From positions 1-59,912 of the IMG/VR virus record IMGVR_UViG_3300025770_001265: a DNA stretch of 59,912 bases; one strand, written 5' to 3'. Under the pieces are notes generated by a model, which did no database searches, was not told where the DNA came from, and saw only the letters and a program-made list of their open reading frames with translations. Within the stretch, counting starts at the first letter, position 1; every line of letters begins with the position of its first letter. The translations under genes and the position numbers were made by a program. Below are positions 17,783-26,232 of the stretch, one piece after another. Origin of the DNA: a virus.

Positions 17783-19612
17783 TTATACAGAGAAGGCGGC
17801 TGGGGCTTCCCAGCCGCTTTCCTGTATTCTATCCGGCCGTAGAGATCCTGACAATCTAGACATAAGGGCTCTGTCTTCGATTATAGGCTCCTGAAGTCTA
17901 ATCCTCCCTAGAACATATGCGAAATTTAATCCATGTAATGTATCGTCAGCCTTAGCGGCATGACGTCTATACGTGAATAGATTAGCACCACCCGAATCTG
18001 TGGGAACTCTATATAGGTTTAAAAGATCCGTGAGCATCGGCTTTGCCATAGACCAGTCATAGCAACGTATGCGTCTATTTTTAATTGCTACATACAGTGT
18101 TGTTATTGACTCAGTTTTATTAAGTGAAAATTGATTAAATACATTTTGATTTTCTTTTAGAGGTATAGCATTTGGACCTGAGTACTGAAATATTAGATGG
18201 TGTGCTGGGTTCATAGATTCACGAAGTAGCATATTATAAGCCATGCCTACACCGTAGTCACTGCCCAGAGCATCTCCTTTATATGTGGTATGCCAGTGCA
18301 TAATATCGTCTGCGATATTTCGATACGACATACCTTCATATCGCTTCATATGAATAATATCATACGAGTTATCAAGATTTTGACCAATCATAGCGTGCAC
18401 GGTATAAGACACTTTGGTCTTAAGAGATACGTCATAGTCACTTCCGCCCCAATCACAACCTGATATAACAAATCTATACTCACCTTTTTTTGCTTTTTCT
18501 CTAGGTATATCTGGAGAACCTAAAGTACATATATTTATAAGATCACTTTCTGTAAGTTCTCTTTCACCCTCTTCTGTAGGTATTCCAAGATTCTCTTGAA
18601 AAAATTTACGTGGATCTTGTTCCAACTTTTTTCTATATATCTCCGCATAGCGCATTTTATTGTTAACAACAAATGGAACAATAATTTGAGGTATATGAAA
18701 CCCAATTTGATTTTTGTTAAAATTACCCTCATCTAAATGCATAAACCTACCTTTAGTTACATCTAAAAGTTTATCACACTTAGAACAAGATACTCCTCGT
18801 GGTTGTATCATGTCCATAACACCGTATTCTGGAAGCGGTATGTTGTCATGGTTACAGCCTACACATGTCATCACCCAGACACCTTGAGAGGAGTTTTCAT
18901 ACTTATACTCCAAGGCTGTGTCTGTTGTTAAGGATGTCCCGGCATAAAGGGTGATTGGCATTTCTGTAGCAGATTGAATTTCTGATACTTCAGGTTCGAA
19001 CTCTGGATCAAAATTTTGATACTCATCGAATACAAGCTCGTCTGAAGACTTACCACGTATATTAGTGACCTGAGTATCAACATTGAATAACTCTATTGAA
19101 GATCCATTACTATACTCTTTTAAATACAGATTCTGCCTAAATCTATGGTGCTGTCTGGCATATAGAAAGGCAAGTTCCAGATCTCTTAATCTATTTGCAT
19201 AGGTTGTTAATTGATCTTTTTTAGGTGTAATATAAATACTTTTAAATCTTGGGAATATATGGCATATCAACCGCTGCCGGGCTGCTATAGTAGTAGACTT
19301 AGCAATTTGCCTACTACCGCGTATAACAGTGAACCCACCTATATTTAGAGCGAGTAGATGGTACGCAAATGGGAAATTATGTAAAGACATAGGTTCGCTT
19401 TTAGGGTATTGCGGATAGTAGTAGGGCAGGAGGTACGTTATATTATAGCGACAATGCCTCAATATCTCCATAAGAGCATCATTGGCTTGATTCTGATGTC
19501 GGACACTGCCCTTTGCCCTTTCGGTATGGTAATTTAATTTATTACTTAACTTTATAAGTTTATCTCTAAAAACGCCATCAGTTCGGGCGGTGTATTCAAG
19601 ATCAAAATACAT
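17783..19612 (-). CDS. terL: Terminase large subunit (DNA packaging ATPase-nuclease)
   Basis: A 609-residue protein on the minus strand. Walker A-like RGSRQIAKST lies at about 98-107 and the Walker B-type DELVFDEYQN at 191-200. A four-cysteine zinc-binding insertion (Cys250, Cys253, Cys276, Cys279) follows. The nuclease domain starts with VISGCDWGGSDYD, where Asp387 is the likely metal ligand. This order (ATPase, Cys insert, RNase H-like nuclease) fits large terminases that translocate DNA into proheads and cut concatemers. Size is within the usual range. It is transcribed against its neighbours. No small terminase was recognised next to it. Confidence 0.92.
   Translation of the reverse strand: MYFDLEYTARTDGVFRDKLIKLSNKLNYHTERAKGSVRHQNQANDALMEILRHCRYNITYLLPYYYPQYPKSEPMSLHNFPFAYHLLALNIGGFTVIRGSRQIAKSTTIAARQRLICHIFPRFKSIYITPKKDQLTTYANRLRDLELAFLYARQHHRFRQNLYLKEYSNGSSIELFNVDTQVTNIRGKSSDELVFDEYQNFDPEFEPEVSEIQSATEMPITLYAGTSLTTDTALEYKYENSSQGVWVMTCVGCNHDNIPLPEYGVMDMIQPRGVSCSKCDKLLDVTKGRFMHLDEGNFNKNQIGFHIPQIIVPFVVNNKMRYAEIYRKKLEQDPRKFFQENLGIPTEEGERELTESDLINICTLGSPDIPREKAKKGEYRFVISGCDWGGSDYDVSLKTKVSYTVHAMIGQNLDNSYDIIHMKRYEGMSYRNIADDIMHWHTTYKGDALGSDYGVGMAYNMLLRESMNPAHHLIFQYSGPNAIPLKENQNVFNQFSLNKTESITTLYVAIKNRRIRCYDWSMAKPMLTDLLNLYRVPTDSGGANLFTYRRHAAKADDTLHGLNFAYVLGRIRLQEPIIEDRALMSRLSGSLRPDRIQESGWEAPAAFSV
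17793..17820. terminator. Strong GC hairpin at the 3' end of the terminase gene
   Basis: A 9-bp perfect stem, GCGGCTGGG-GCTT-CCCAGCCGC (17796-17817), extends to about 12 bp with flanking A/T and G-U pairs. It lies inside the last codons of the minus-strand terminase and faces the + strand gap. No clear U-tract follows on the minus strand and only TTT on the + strand, so terminator function is uncertain. Confidence 0.45.
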
Positions 19613-19626
19613 TGACTGAAAAGGGT

Positions 19627-19637
19627 TTATATATAGG
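19627..19637. promoter_or_regulatory. TATATATA element between terminase and divergent gene
   Basis: TTTATATATAGG lies in the 34-bp divergent spacer. Read on the minus strand (TATATATAAA) it would start RNA about ten bases before the terminase ATG. On the + strand the start would be almost leaderless for the next gene. It lacks the GTG of the other sites in this window. Confidence 0.35.
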
Positions 19638-19646
19638 ATTGTAGGA

Positions 19647-19838
19647 ATGCATTGTAAATCTCCAAGAGAATTTTTAAAACGATTATATTATAGATCTAAT
19701 AAGAAAAGCGGTATTATAAAATATCCTCCCAATGTATTTCCTAAAAGAAGGTTTGGTCAAACAAAATGGGTCGCGGATCAAGATTATAAAAAGATTCATG
19801 ATTCTTTGCTTGCCAAAGAGCACCTGATTATATCATAA
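19647..19838 (+). CDS. Small basic protein, unknown
   Basis: A 63-residue protein rich in Lys/Arg/Tyr (SPREFLKRLYYRSNKKSGII), with no recognised domain. It stands divergent to the terminase and nine bp before the next + gene. Its high positive charge would allow nucleic-acid binding, but that is inference. Confidence 0.5.
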   Translation: MHCKSPREFLKRLYYRSNKKSGIIKYPPNVFPKRRFGQTKWVADQDYKKIHDSLLAKEHLIIS

Positions 19839-19846
19839 CATATCCT

Positions 19847-20314
19847 ATGCCAAGGAAAAAAGAAAACCAGGAAGATCACCTGGACGACGGCGTGGTGCTG
19901 ACCTACTCTATAGAAGTTGTAAATAACAAGAAGGAGCTTGTTAAACTAAATGGCAGCGTACCCATTCCTTTACTACTAAGCAAAGCTTGCATACATCAGT
20001 CAGAAATAAGTTTTAAACAAATTTTTGACACATTGGTAGGAGATCCAATTAAAGTCCAAATGCAGTCTAAAATCCGTAAAAGGCAGGAAGACTTTACACG
20101 CAAAGATCAGGAGTCAAAAACTACCACATCAACTTCAAATAGAGACGATGTATTTATACTAGCTGACGACAAAGAAGAAGAAAAAAAGGAACAGCAGGAT
20201 GATAAACAAAAAAAAGACGATAGTAGTGATACCAGCCCGAAAGGGGAGCAAGGGGATACCAAAGAAAAATCTGAAGATGGTGAATGGGAAATCCCTGATA
20301 CGACATCCGGTTGA
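19847..20314 (+). CDS. Unknown protein with low-complexity Lys/Asp/Glu tail overprinted on next gene
   Basis: A 155-residue protein. Residues 1-85 look folded (VVLTYSIEVVNNKKELVKLN and a helical segment). From about residue 105 the chain is low-complexity Lys/Glu/Asp/Gln/Ser. The last 116 bp overlap the NeuA-type gene in a different frame, so the tail is encoded by the same DNA as the start of an enzyme with a constrained N-terminus. The function is unknown. Confidence 0.6.
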   Translation: MPRKKENQEDHLDDGVVLTYSIEVVNNKKELVKLNGSVPIPLLLSKACIHQSEISFKQIFDTLVGDPIKVQMQSKIRKRQEDFTRKDQESKTTTSTSNRDDVFILADDKEEEKKEQQDDKQKKDDSSDTSPKGEQGDTKEKSEDGEWEIPDTTSG

Positions 20315-20951
20315 AGCAGCTTTAAAGTCGAAGTATGTAGACGAGATCTGGGTAGCCACAGATTGTAGAGAAATTTCCAATACAGTCCTTGATATTGCGC
20401 CTAGCTCTAGTAAAATTAAAGTCTTTAGAAGGTCAGATGAATCAGCGTCGGATACGTCCAATAGTGAGGATGTGCTACTAGAGTTTGCGCATAAGTATAA
20501 AACTCATGGATATTCAAAAGAAGATTTTGATGTAATGATCTTCATGCAGTGCACGTCTCCTTTAACTTTAGCTCAAGATATAGATGGCGCTTTAGAACTA
20601 TTAGAATCTAGCGATCAGATCAATAGCGTAATATCTGGATGTCATGAAGAAGGTGGTTATTTTTGTGGGGGTTTTCAGTGGGTGGAGGAGGATATCAATA
20701 CTAATGTCGCGTCAGCTCAGAGTGCAGGTGTGAAAGTAGCTAGGCGGGTTACGCCATATGAGCATCAAAGGCAAAATGCTCCTAAATATTTTAGAGAAAA
20801 TGGCGCAATGTACCTGACTAGTAAAAAAGATTTAATTCAATCTAAAAAACGATTATCTGGTAATATTCGATTTTATGAAATGCCTAAGTGTAGGAGTTTC
20901 GAAATAGATACGCCAAAAGATTTAATAGAAATTGAAAGTATTCTAGATTAA
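20199..20951 (+). CDS. neuA: CMP-N-acylneuraminate cytidylyltransferase-like (NeuA family)
   Basis: A 250-residue protein with the hallmark N-terminal CTP-binding sequence IPARKGSKGIPKKNLKMVNG, then WVATDCREI, FMQCTSPLTLAQDIDGALEL and RENGAMYLTSK, ending FEIDTPKDLIEIE. The family activates nonulosonic acids (sialic, legionaminic or pseudaminic type) as CMP-sugars. Length is normal. The ATG at 20199 places the conserved motif 10 residues from the start. It probably supplies an activated sugar for virion or host-surface glycosylation. No synthase or glycosyltransferase for that sugar was recognised in the window. Confidence 0.85.
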   Translation: MINKKKTIVVIPARKGSKGIPKKNLKMVNGKSLIRHPVEAALKSKYVDEIWVATDCREISNTVLDIAPSSSKIKVFRRSDESASDTSNSEDVLLEFAHKYKTHGYSKEDFDVMIFMQCTSPLTLAQDIDGALELLESSDQINSVISGCHEEGGYFCGGFQWVEEDINTNVASAQSAGVKVARRVTPYEHQRQNAPKYFRENGAMYLTSKKDLIQSKKRLSGNIRFYEMPKCRSFEIDTPKDLIEIESILD

Positions 20952-20991
20952 AAAACTGGAGTAATATTTTAAAATCTGACACACTACTACT

Positions 20992-21516
20992 ATGGGCATG
21001 TTTGACATGGTTATATGTAAGTTGAGTCTACCTTATCCTAAGGATCTTCAAGGATTAATACCGTCTGAAGAATTTCAGACTAAAGATTTAAATAATGCTT
21101 TAGATTCCTTTTTTATAGGAGTAAAAGGACAATTATGGAAATTTGATCAGAAGGCCGGCGGTAGTGATGAAAAGCACAAAATGCACATTACCAAAAGTAT
21201 CAATATACACACATACTCTCGTCAGGAAAATGCTGACTACTGGTACTCATTTGAATTAAAGGTTGTTGTAGGTCGAATAAGAAATAAAAAATTAAAAGAA
21301 TTTAAAGTTTACGATAATTCCGAAAGGAAGGCGCGCGAACTAAATTTAAAAAAAGATCTAGAGTTTAGACAGCAAATCCGTATGAGGTGGTGGTATGCGA
21401 CCTATGTAAATATATGGCAAAGACCTTTGAAGTTTCTTTTTTCAAAATTTAGACAATTTAATAAATATTTATATAAAAAGTTATGGGTACTAGAGAAATT
21501 CTTATTACGGTTTTAG
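20992..21516 (+). CDS. Unknown phage protein with MGMFD N-terminus
   Basis: A 174-residue protein. The start MGMFDMVICKLSLPYP resembles small phage and plasmid proteins that begin MGMFD and continue into a short beta-hairpin. The C-terminal third is very basic and aromatic (FRQQIRMRWWYATYVNIWQR). It was not assigned a function. Its 3' end overlaps the start of a small lipoprotein gene. Confidence 0.6.
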   Translation: MGMFDMVICKLSLPYPKDLQGLIPSEEFQTKDLNNALDSFFIGVKGQLWKFDQKAGGSDEKHKMHITKSINIHTYSRQENADYWYSFELKVVVGRIRNKKLKEFKVYDNSERKARELNLKKDLEFRQQIRMRWWYATYVNIWQRPLKFLFSKFRQFNKYLYKKLWVLEKFLLRF

Positions 21517-21614
21517 GGTTAAGCATCATCCATCTGATGACAGCATGCGTGACGCATGAAATTCATTTACACATTAATGACAATGTTAAAATTGTAGAAA
21601 GCATAAATGAATAA
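21483..21614 (+). CDS. Small predicted lipoprotein
   Basis: A 43-residue ORF. The N-terminus is a compact lipoprotein signal: charged MGTRE, hydrophobic ILITVLGLSIIH, then the lipobox-like LMTAC with Cys22. The mature part would be only 22 residues (CVTHEIHLHINDNVKIVESI...). It overlaps the upstream gene by 34 bp and the next start by 8 bp, as expected for a coupled phage gene. The pattern is loosely reminiscent of YnbE-like lipoproteins. An o-spanin or exclusion protein is another possibility. The function is inferred only. Confidence 0.6.
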   Translation: MGTREILITVLGLSIIHLMTACVTHEIHLHINDNVKIVESINE

Positions 21615-22287
21615 TCTATATTTTACATATCTTACAGTAGAGTACCATTTAGGCTCACAAGAAGACTATACTACATACACTAGGGGAAAATGTTTCTCAG
21701 ATATAAAAGAGTCTATAGAAAAATATTTCAAAGAAGAATTAAATCCGCTCAATACTGTAAAGTATATTAGAATTTATAAATTAAAGTGTGGAAAAAAATT
21801 TAAAAGTATAGAAATAGATAATAAGATATGGGGATTTTTACTTCAGGTTGCATATCCAAATGCGAGTAATAAACTTGTTCTAACAAAGGTAGGTAAAAAA
21901 AGAACTACTAAGCACAGATGGAACCATAGCCTACCAAAAAATGGTATCAGTAATGGGTTTAAGAAAGGCAAAAAGAATTGGGCTTACATCCATAAAAAAG
22001 GAATTTCCAAGCCTTGGCATAAAAGGAGGAATATTAGATATCGAGGTAAATGGGTGGAGGTAAGTGAAGAGGAGATTTTAAGAGAAGAAAACGAATTAAA
22101 GGAAGCACTTTTGGAGGCTAATGGAAATAGGTCAAAAGCAGCGAAAATCCTAAAAATTAATCGTAATACCTTGTACAGTAGGATGCGTCGACATCCTGAT
22201 ATAGACTGGAATAAACTAATTCCTAAACGTGAAAAAAATTTAAATAAGAATGATAATAGCAACAGCAGACAACCACATAGGTTATAG
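21607..22287 (+). CDS. DNA-binding protein with C-terminal Fis-type helix-turn-helix
   Basis: A 226-residue basic protein. Residues about 163-196 form a Fis/NtrC-type HTH_8 (LKEALLEANGNRSKAAKILK, then INRNTLYSRMRRH). The N-terminal half is beta-rich, and a Lys/Trp/His-rich middle (103-150) could also contact nucleic acid. It is a likely phage transcription regulator or nucleoid-associated factor. It overlaps the following nuclease gene by 38 bp, at the entry to the replication block. Confidence 0.65.
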   Translation: MNNLYFTYLTVEYHLGSQEDYTTYTRGKCFSDIKESIEKYFKEELNPLNTVKYIRIYKLKCGKKFKSIEIDNKIWGFLLQVAYPNASNKLVLTKVGKKRTTKHRWNHSLPKNGISNGFKKGKKNWAYIHKKGISKPWHKRRNIRYRGKWVEVSEEEILREENELKEALLEANGNRSKAAKILKINRNTLYSRMRRHPDIDWNKLIPKREKNLNKNDNSNSRQPHRL

Positions 22288-23371
22288 ACAATATGGATTA
22301 AAAAGTAGAGAGGAAGACATACAAAATAGTTTTAAAGCTATTATAGATGCTGCTATAAATAGCTCATCTGACCTCACAATAAGTGGTGATTTAATACATA
22401 CCACTAGACCCACGCCAGCATCAATCGCATTTTTAAAAGAATGCCACCTACGTATGATGAGCCATGGCATGGCAGCATATGTTATATCGGGAAATCATGA
22501 TAAGAGTAGTCCTCATTGGATTGAGAATTTTTGTGATTCTGATAGTGGAGATACAGGATTTCAGTTGATAGACAATCTCCGGGTCAAAGCGAAAAATAGT
22601 GACATATATATTCGAGGAGTACCTTTTACTAATCTAACAGATTGGAAGGATACAATAACAGATATAAACTCAGACGAGCCTGTAGACCTTGTGCTAATGC
22701 ACCAGTCGTTTAATGAATTTACTAATTTTGAAAATCCAGAAGGATTTAGTGGTGCCGTGTTAAATGACCTTGATCCGCATAAATGTAAGGCGATAGTAGT
22801 TGGGGATACTCATGTTAGCGCTAGCTTTATGACACACCATGGCATTAACGTCATGTCGCCTGGAAGCACAGAGACAATTTCAATGTCGGAAGATAGCGAG
22901 AAAACAGTAATTTTAATCAGACGATCTTCCTCTCAACACGAGGATGACGATGGACTCGTATTTAACGATATTCCAGTACCCACAAGGCCATGTTATTCAT
23001 TCGATATCAGCGACGAGAAAGAACTAGATTTTGTTATAGAATGTCTAACTCCAGACATGGATAAAGGACCTATAGTTAATATTAAATGCAATTATGCTGT
23101 GGACAGTGGTCTGTCTAGACTTAATCAACTATTTGTAGGAGAAGCTATCCTAAGGTTTAGACACTATAATCCTAAGGTAGAAGAAGCTATAGATACGGAA
23201 AATGAATTAAATATACAAGAAGTTCTAAGTAAGTTTATAAACGCCGAAGATGCTGAATACGAGTTAGCTACAATTCTTACAAATCCGGAATGTGATGCTC
23301 GTTACGAGATAGATTCATATATAGATAAAAGATTAGATGAATTGCAAGATTCTGAGTTACATACTGGATGA
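22250..23371 (+). CDS. SbcD/Mre11-like nuclease subunit (T4 gp47-like)
   Basis: A 373-residue calcineurin-type metallophosphoesterase. All metal motifs are visible: Asp7/His9 (ATADNHIG), Gly-Asp at 46-47 (SGDLIH), GNHD at 81-84, His151 (LMHQSF) and GDTH at 185-188. The partner ATPase lies at 24,064-26,232. Together they should form the dimeric Mre11-Rad50-type complex that processes DNA ends for recombination-dependent replication. The C-terminal part (about 240-373) is the less conserved capping/partner region. Confidence 0.88.
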   Translation: MIIATADNHIGYRQYGLKSREEDIQNSFKAIIDAAINSSSDLTISGDLIHTTRPTPASIAFLKECHLRMMSHGMAAYVISGNHDKSSPHWIENFCDSDSGDTGFQLIDNLRVKAKNSDIYIRGVPFTNLTDWKDTITDINSDEPVDLVLMHQSFNEFTNFENPEGFSGAVLNDLDPHKCKAIVVGDTHVSASFMTHHGINVMSPGSTETISMSEDSEKTVILIRRSSSQHEDDDGLVFNDIPVPTRPCYSFDISDEKELDFVIECLTPDMDKGPIVNIKCNYAVDSGLSRLNQLFVGEAILRFRHYNPKVEEAIDTENELNIQEVLSKFINAEDAEYELATILTNPECDARYEIDSYIDKRLDELQDSELHTG

Positions 23372-23615
23372 TAGCGTTGTCGTAGTTAATCCTAAATTCG
23401 TAATTAGTGTTTACTCGCAAAGTGAGCTAGTCGCTCAATACGGAGCATTTATGATATTTCGTAACGACCTACTTAATGCTACATTATACGCACTACATAT
23501 AAATAAAAAAGCAAAAGATGAGTGTGAAGTACATATTCATAAGGATGGCGAAAAAATCTTAAACCTCAGATTAATCAACCCAAAGGAGGGCATGGAAGCC
23601 CTAAAAGCAATATGA
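23337..23615 (+). CDS. Small unknown protein between nuclease subunits
   Basis: A 92-residue protein overlapping the upstream nuclease by 35 bp and ending 4 bp into the next gene. It has mixed beta/alpha content (VVVVNPKFVISVYSQSELVA). It was not recognised. Its place inside the nuclease operon suggests a replication or end-processing accessory. Confidence 0.6.
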   Translation: MNCKILSYILDDSVVVVNPKFVISVYSQSELVAQYGAFMIFRNDLLNATLYALHINKKAKDECEVHIHKDGEKILNLRLINPKEGMEALKAI

Positions 23616-24061
23616 GTTTACTATGCGATAATATAGATGGCTTTCCTGTTAATTTTAAGGAAAAAAGTCCCTTAAAGGGATTCCGCTATCCGGTTTTTCA
23701 TAATAAAGAATTTAATATTAATTATTATGTAATAGAGAAACCTACTTATGTAATGAAATCAAAAGTAGAGTATGAGTTTAGGAAGGATAAGGAGGAGCCT
23801 GAAGATGGGTCTGAATATTTCTCATTGGATCAAACTATGTCGAAAGATCTTTTAGATCACTATTACGACGATGGTTATAGAAAATTATTTATCCTCCTAA
23901 AGGGACCAACATTAAACTATATTAAAGGTACCGTTTTAGAAAAAACCTCATATAAAAAAAATAAAATGTATATGGGGCTATATGTATCCAACAGAGATTG
24001 GAATTTTAAAAGTTTAATGTTTAGTACAAAAGAAATGACTTTTATAAAAAAAGAAACTTAA
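23612..24061 (+). CDS. Unknown protein inside the nuclease operon
   Basis: A 149-residue protein coupled by an ATGA overlap to its upstream neighbour and ending two bases before the SbcC-like start. The sequence is charged with aromatic beta-like stretches (FNINYYVIEKPTYVMKSKVE). No family was recognised. Together with the previous gene it separates two normally adjacent nuclease subunits. Confidence 0.6.
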   Translation: MSLLCDNIDGFPVNFKEKSPLKGFRYPVFHNKEFNINYYVIEKPTYVMKSKVEYEFRKDKEEPEDGSEYFSLDQTMSKDLLDHYYDDGYRKLFILLKGPTLNYIKGTVLEKTSYKKNKMYMGLYVSNRDWNFKSLMFSTKEMTFIKKET

Positions 24062-24063
24062 GC

Positions 24064-26232
24064 ATGATTATAAATAAAATAAAATTAAAAAATTTTGGTG
24101 CGCATAAAAATATTAATTTTGAGACTAATGGACAGCGTGTTATAGGATTACTTGGTAAAAATGGATCAGGAAAAAGCACAATATTAAATGCCATTAAATT
24201 TGCGTTTACAGGCGACATAGAGGGTACTATAGAATCTAACCTCCGCCATGGCAGCACTACAGGTTCGGTTGAGATAGAGTTTGTAAAAAATAATGAAACT
24301 GGACGTATTAATAGATCGGTAGGTAAAACGTCTAAGGCAAATTTAACCTGGCGTGGTAAATCTTACAGTGTTAAAAAAGAAATTGAGTTTGTGCTATTAG
24401 AGCTGTTAGGTGTAGATAAAAAGTCACTATCTAATGCTGTATTCCTCAATCAAGGAAGTTTAAACAGAATCTTATTTGGTTCAGACGCAGATAGAGAAGA
24501 GCTATTTATTAAAGTTATGAATGTCTCGTACTGCCAGAAGTTTGCAGATATTCTAGATCAAAAAAGTAAAACATTAAAAGATGCAAATGATTCAGCACTA
24601 GTAGTAGACGAGCTTAATAGACAACGAATAATACTATCGGAAAAAATAGATTCACATAGAGAAGATTTAGCTAATTACCCCAATTGTGATAGTGAAATCG
24701 AAACTTTAGAAACTCGTGAAAAATTAATAAACTTACTTGTCGGTTCAATAAATAAAATTAATGAAGATAAAAATTTATTAGCACAGTATACACAAGAGTT
24801 AAAAACTATAATAGATTCTGATTTTGAAGAAGTGTCTGAACATCAAAAGAAAATTGAAGATGCAAATAAAGAGTTATTTCAAGTCAAAGAACGTATTAAA
24901 CTCCAGACGAGTATAAACCGCATAAAAGTCCCACTCGAAGATCTTACTGCCTCGATTTCATCGTTACGAGAGGATCATACTAGGACCAAGATAGAATTAG
25001 ATCATTTAGAAAGTCAAAAAGATGTGCATGATAAGTTAAAAGAAGAAGCTAATAAATTGGAATTTGAGCACGAACAAATGTCAAAATGGCTAGCAATACA
25101 AAAAGAAGCTTTTGATTCGTATGAGAATGCTGACGACACTAAAAGCCAGTGTTTTAAATGCGGACTACTAGTATCGCGTGTCACAGAATCTGAGTTAAAT
25201 AAATTAATACATCTCTGTAGATCTTTGGGGGACGAAGCTTGCTATAAGAAAAATAAGTTTAGGGAATTCAAAAATCTCTACGATAGTGCGTGTAAAAAAG
25301 AATTAGAGGCATATGAATTTTTAAATGACACTATTAAAGAATGTGCTAACTTGGAACAACAGCTTTCGGATCTTGATTCAACTCCAGTAATCGGAAAATT
25401 GGATAATTCTTCTGTAGATTTCTTACATAATTTAAAGTTGAGTAAAGAAAAATCTATATCGAAGTTATCTGAAAGACTCGAATACATACTAGAATTGACT
25501 AATAAGAAAACGAAATTTGAAACACTTGTACAAGAGAAAAATACAGCTATTGAATCTGGAACTTCTGCTGTTGAAGAGATCCAGAAACAGCTAGACTCCC
25601 TACCTACGTACGGAAAGGAGATTAGTCACTATAAAGGTGTAAACAGTCTGAGAAATGAAACTCGAGGAAAGATTGAAGAATTACAAAGCCAGCTAACCGA
25701 CACAAGTAAAAGGCATGGTGAGTTACTCGAAGAGAATGATGAGTCGGAGCGTAAGAAAATAATATATAGTGAGTTAAAAAAGTTAAAGGATATATTTTCA
25801 AGAAAAGGATTACCTAAGTCTTATGTTGACTCTAGATTTAGCATATTGACTGAATTGACTCAAAAGAATCTTGAAACCTTAGAAACAGATTTTTTTATAA
25901 ACCAGTCTCAAGAAAAATCTTTAGCCTTTGACTATACTATAGTGTACGACGGCGACAATATAGAACTACCCATGAATAAACTATCCGGAGGTCAAAGAGT
26001 TCGGTTGAGTTTGGCCTTTATATTAGCTGTCCAGCAGTTAATCGTGGCTGAGCTGGGTTTTATTACTCTTGACGAGCCTTCTACTCATTTAGATGAAGAA
26101 GGTGTTGACAGTCTGTGTAATTTGTTAAAAAAAGTACGTGATGTATTTGCAGACTCAGAGCACCAACTTTGGGTGTGTGATCATAATCCAAAACTTGAAG
26201 CTGCTTTTGATAAAATTTTAAAACTTACGTGA
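24064..26232 (+). CDS. SbcC/Rad50-like ATPase (T4 gp46-like)
   Basis: A 722-residue SMC-type ATPase. Walker A GKNGSGKST is at 31-39. Long coiled coils flank a zinc hook (CFKCG near residue 363). The ABC signature LSGGQRVRLSLA starts near 640, and Walker B FITLDEPSTHLDEEG lies near 668, followed by WVCDHN. The length suits short-armed phage gp46 proteins rather than bacterial SbcC of about 1000 residues. It partners the nuclease at 22,250-23,371 in DNA end resection. Confidence 0.9.
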   Translation: MIINKIKLKNFGAHKNINFETNGQRVIGLLGKNGSGKSTILNAIKFAFTGDIEGTIESNLRHGSTTGSVEIEFVKNNETGRINRSVGKTSKANLTWRGKSYSVKKEIEFVLLELLGVDKKSLSNAVFLNQGSLNRILFGSDADREELFIKVMNVSYCQKFADILDQKSKTLKDANDSALVVDELNRQRIILSEKIDSHREDLANYPNCDSEIETLETREKLINLLVGSINKINEDKNLLAQYTQELKTIIDSDFEEVSEHQKKIEDANKELFQVKERIKLQTSINRIKVPLEDLTASISSLREDHTRTKIELDHLESQKDVHDKLKEEANKLEFEHEQMSKWLAIQKEAFDSYENADDTKSQCFKCGLLVSRVTESELNKLIHLCRSLGDEACYKKNKFREFKNLYDSACKKELEAYEFLNDTIKECANLEQQLSDLDSTPVIGKLDNSSVDFLHNLKLSKEKSISKLSERLEYILELTNKKTKFETLVQEKNTAIESGTSAVEEIQKQLDSLPTYGKEISHYKGVNSLRNETRGKIEELQSQLTDTSKRHGELLEENDESERKKIIYSELKKLKDIFSRKGLPKSYVDSRFSILTELTQKNLETLETDFFINQSQEKSLAFDYTIVYDGDNIELPMNKLSGGQRVRLSLAFILAVQQLIVAELGFITLDEPSTHLDEEGVDSLCNLLKKVRDVFADSEHQLWVCDHNPKLEAAFDKILKLT

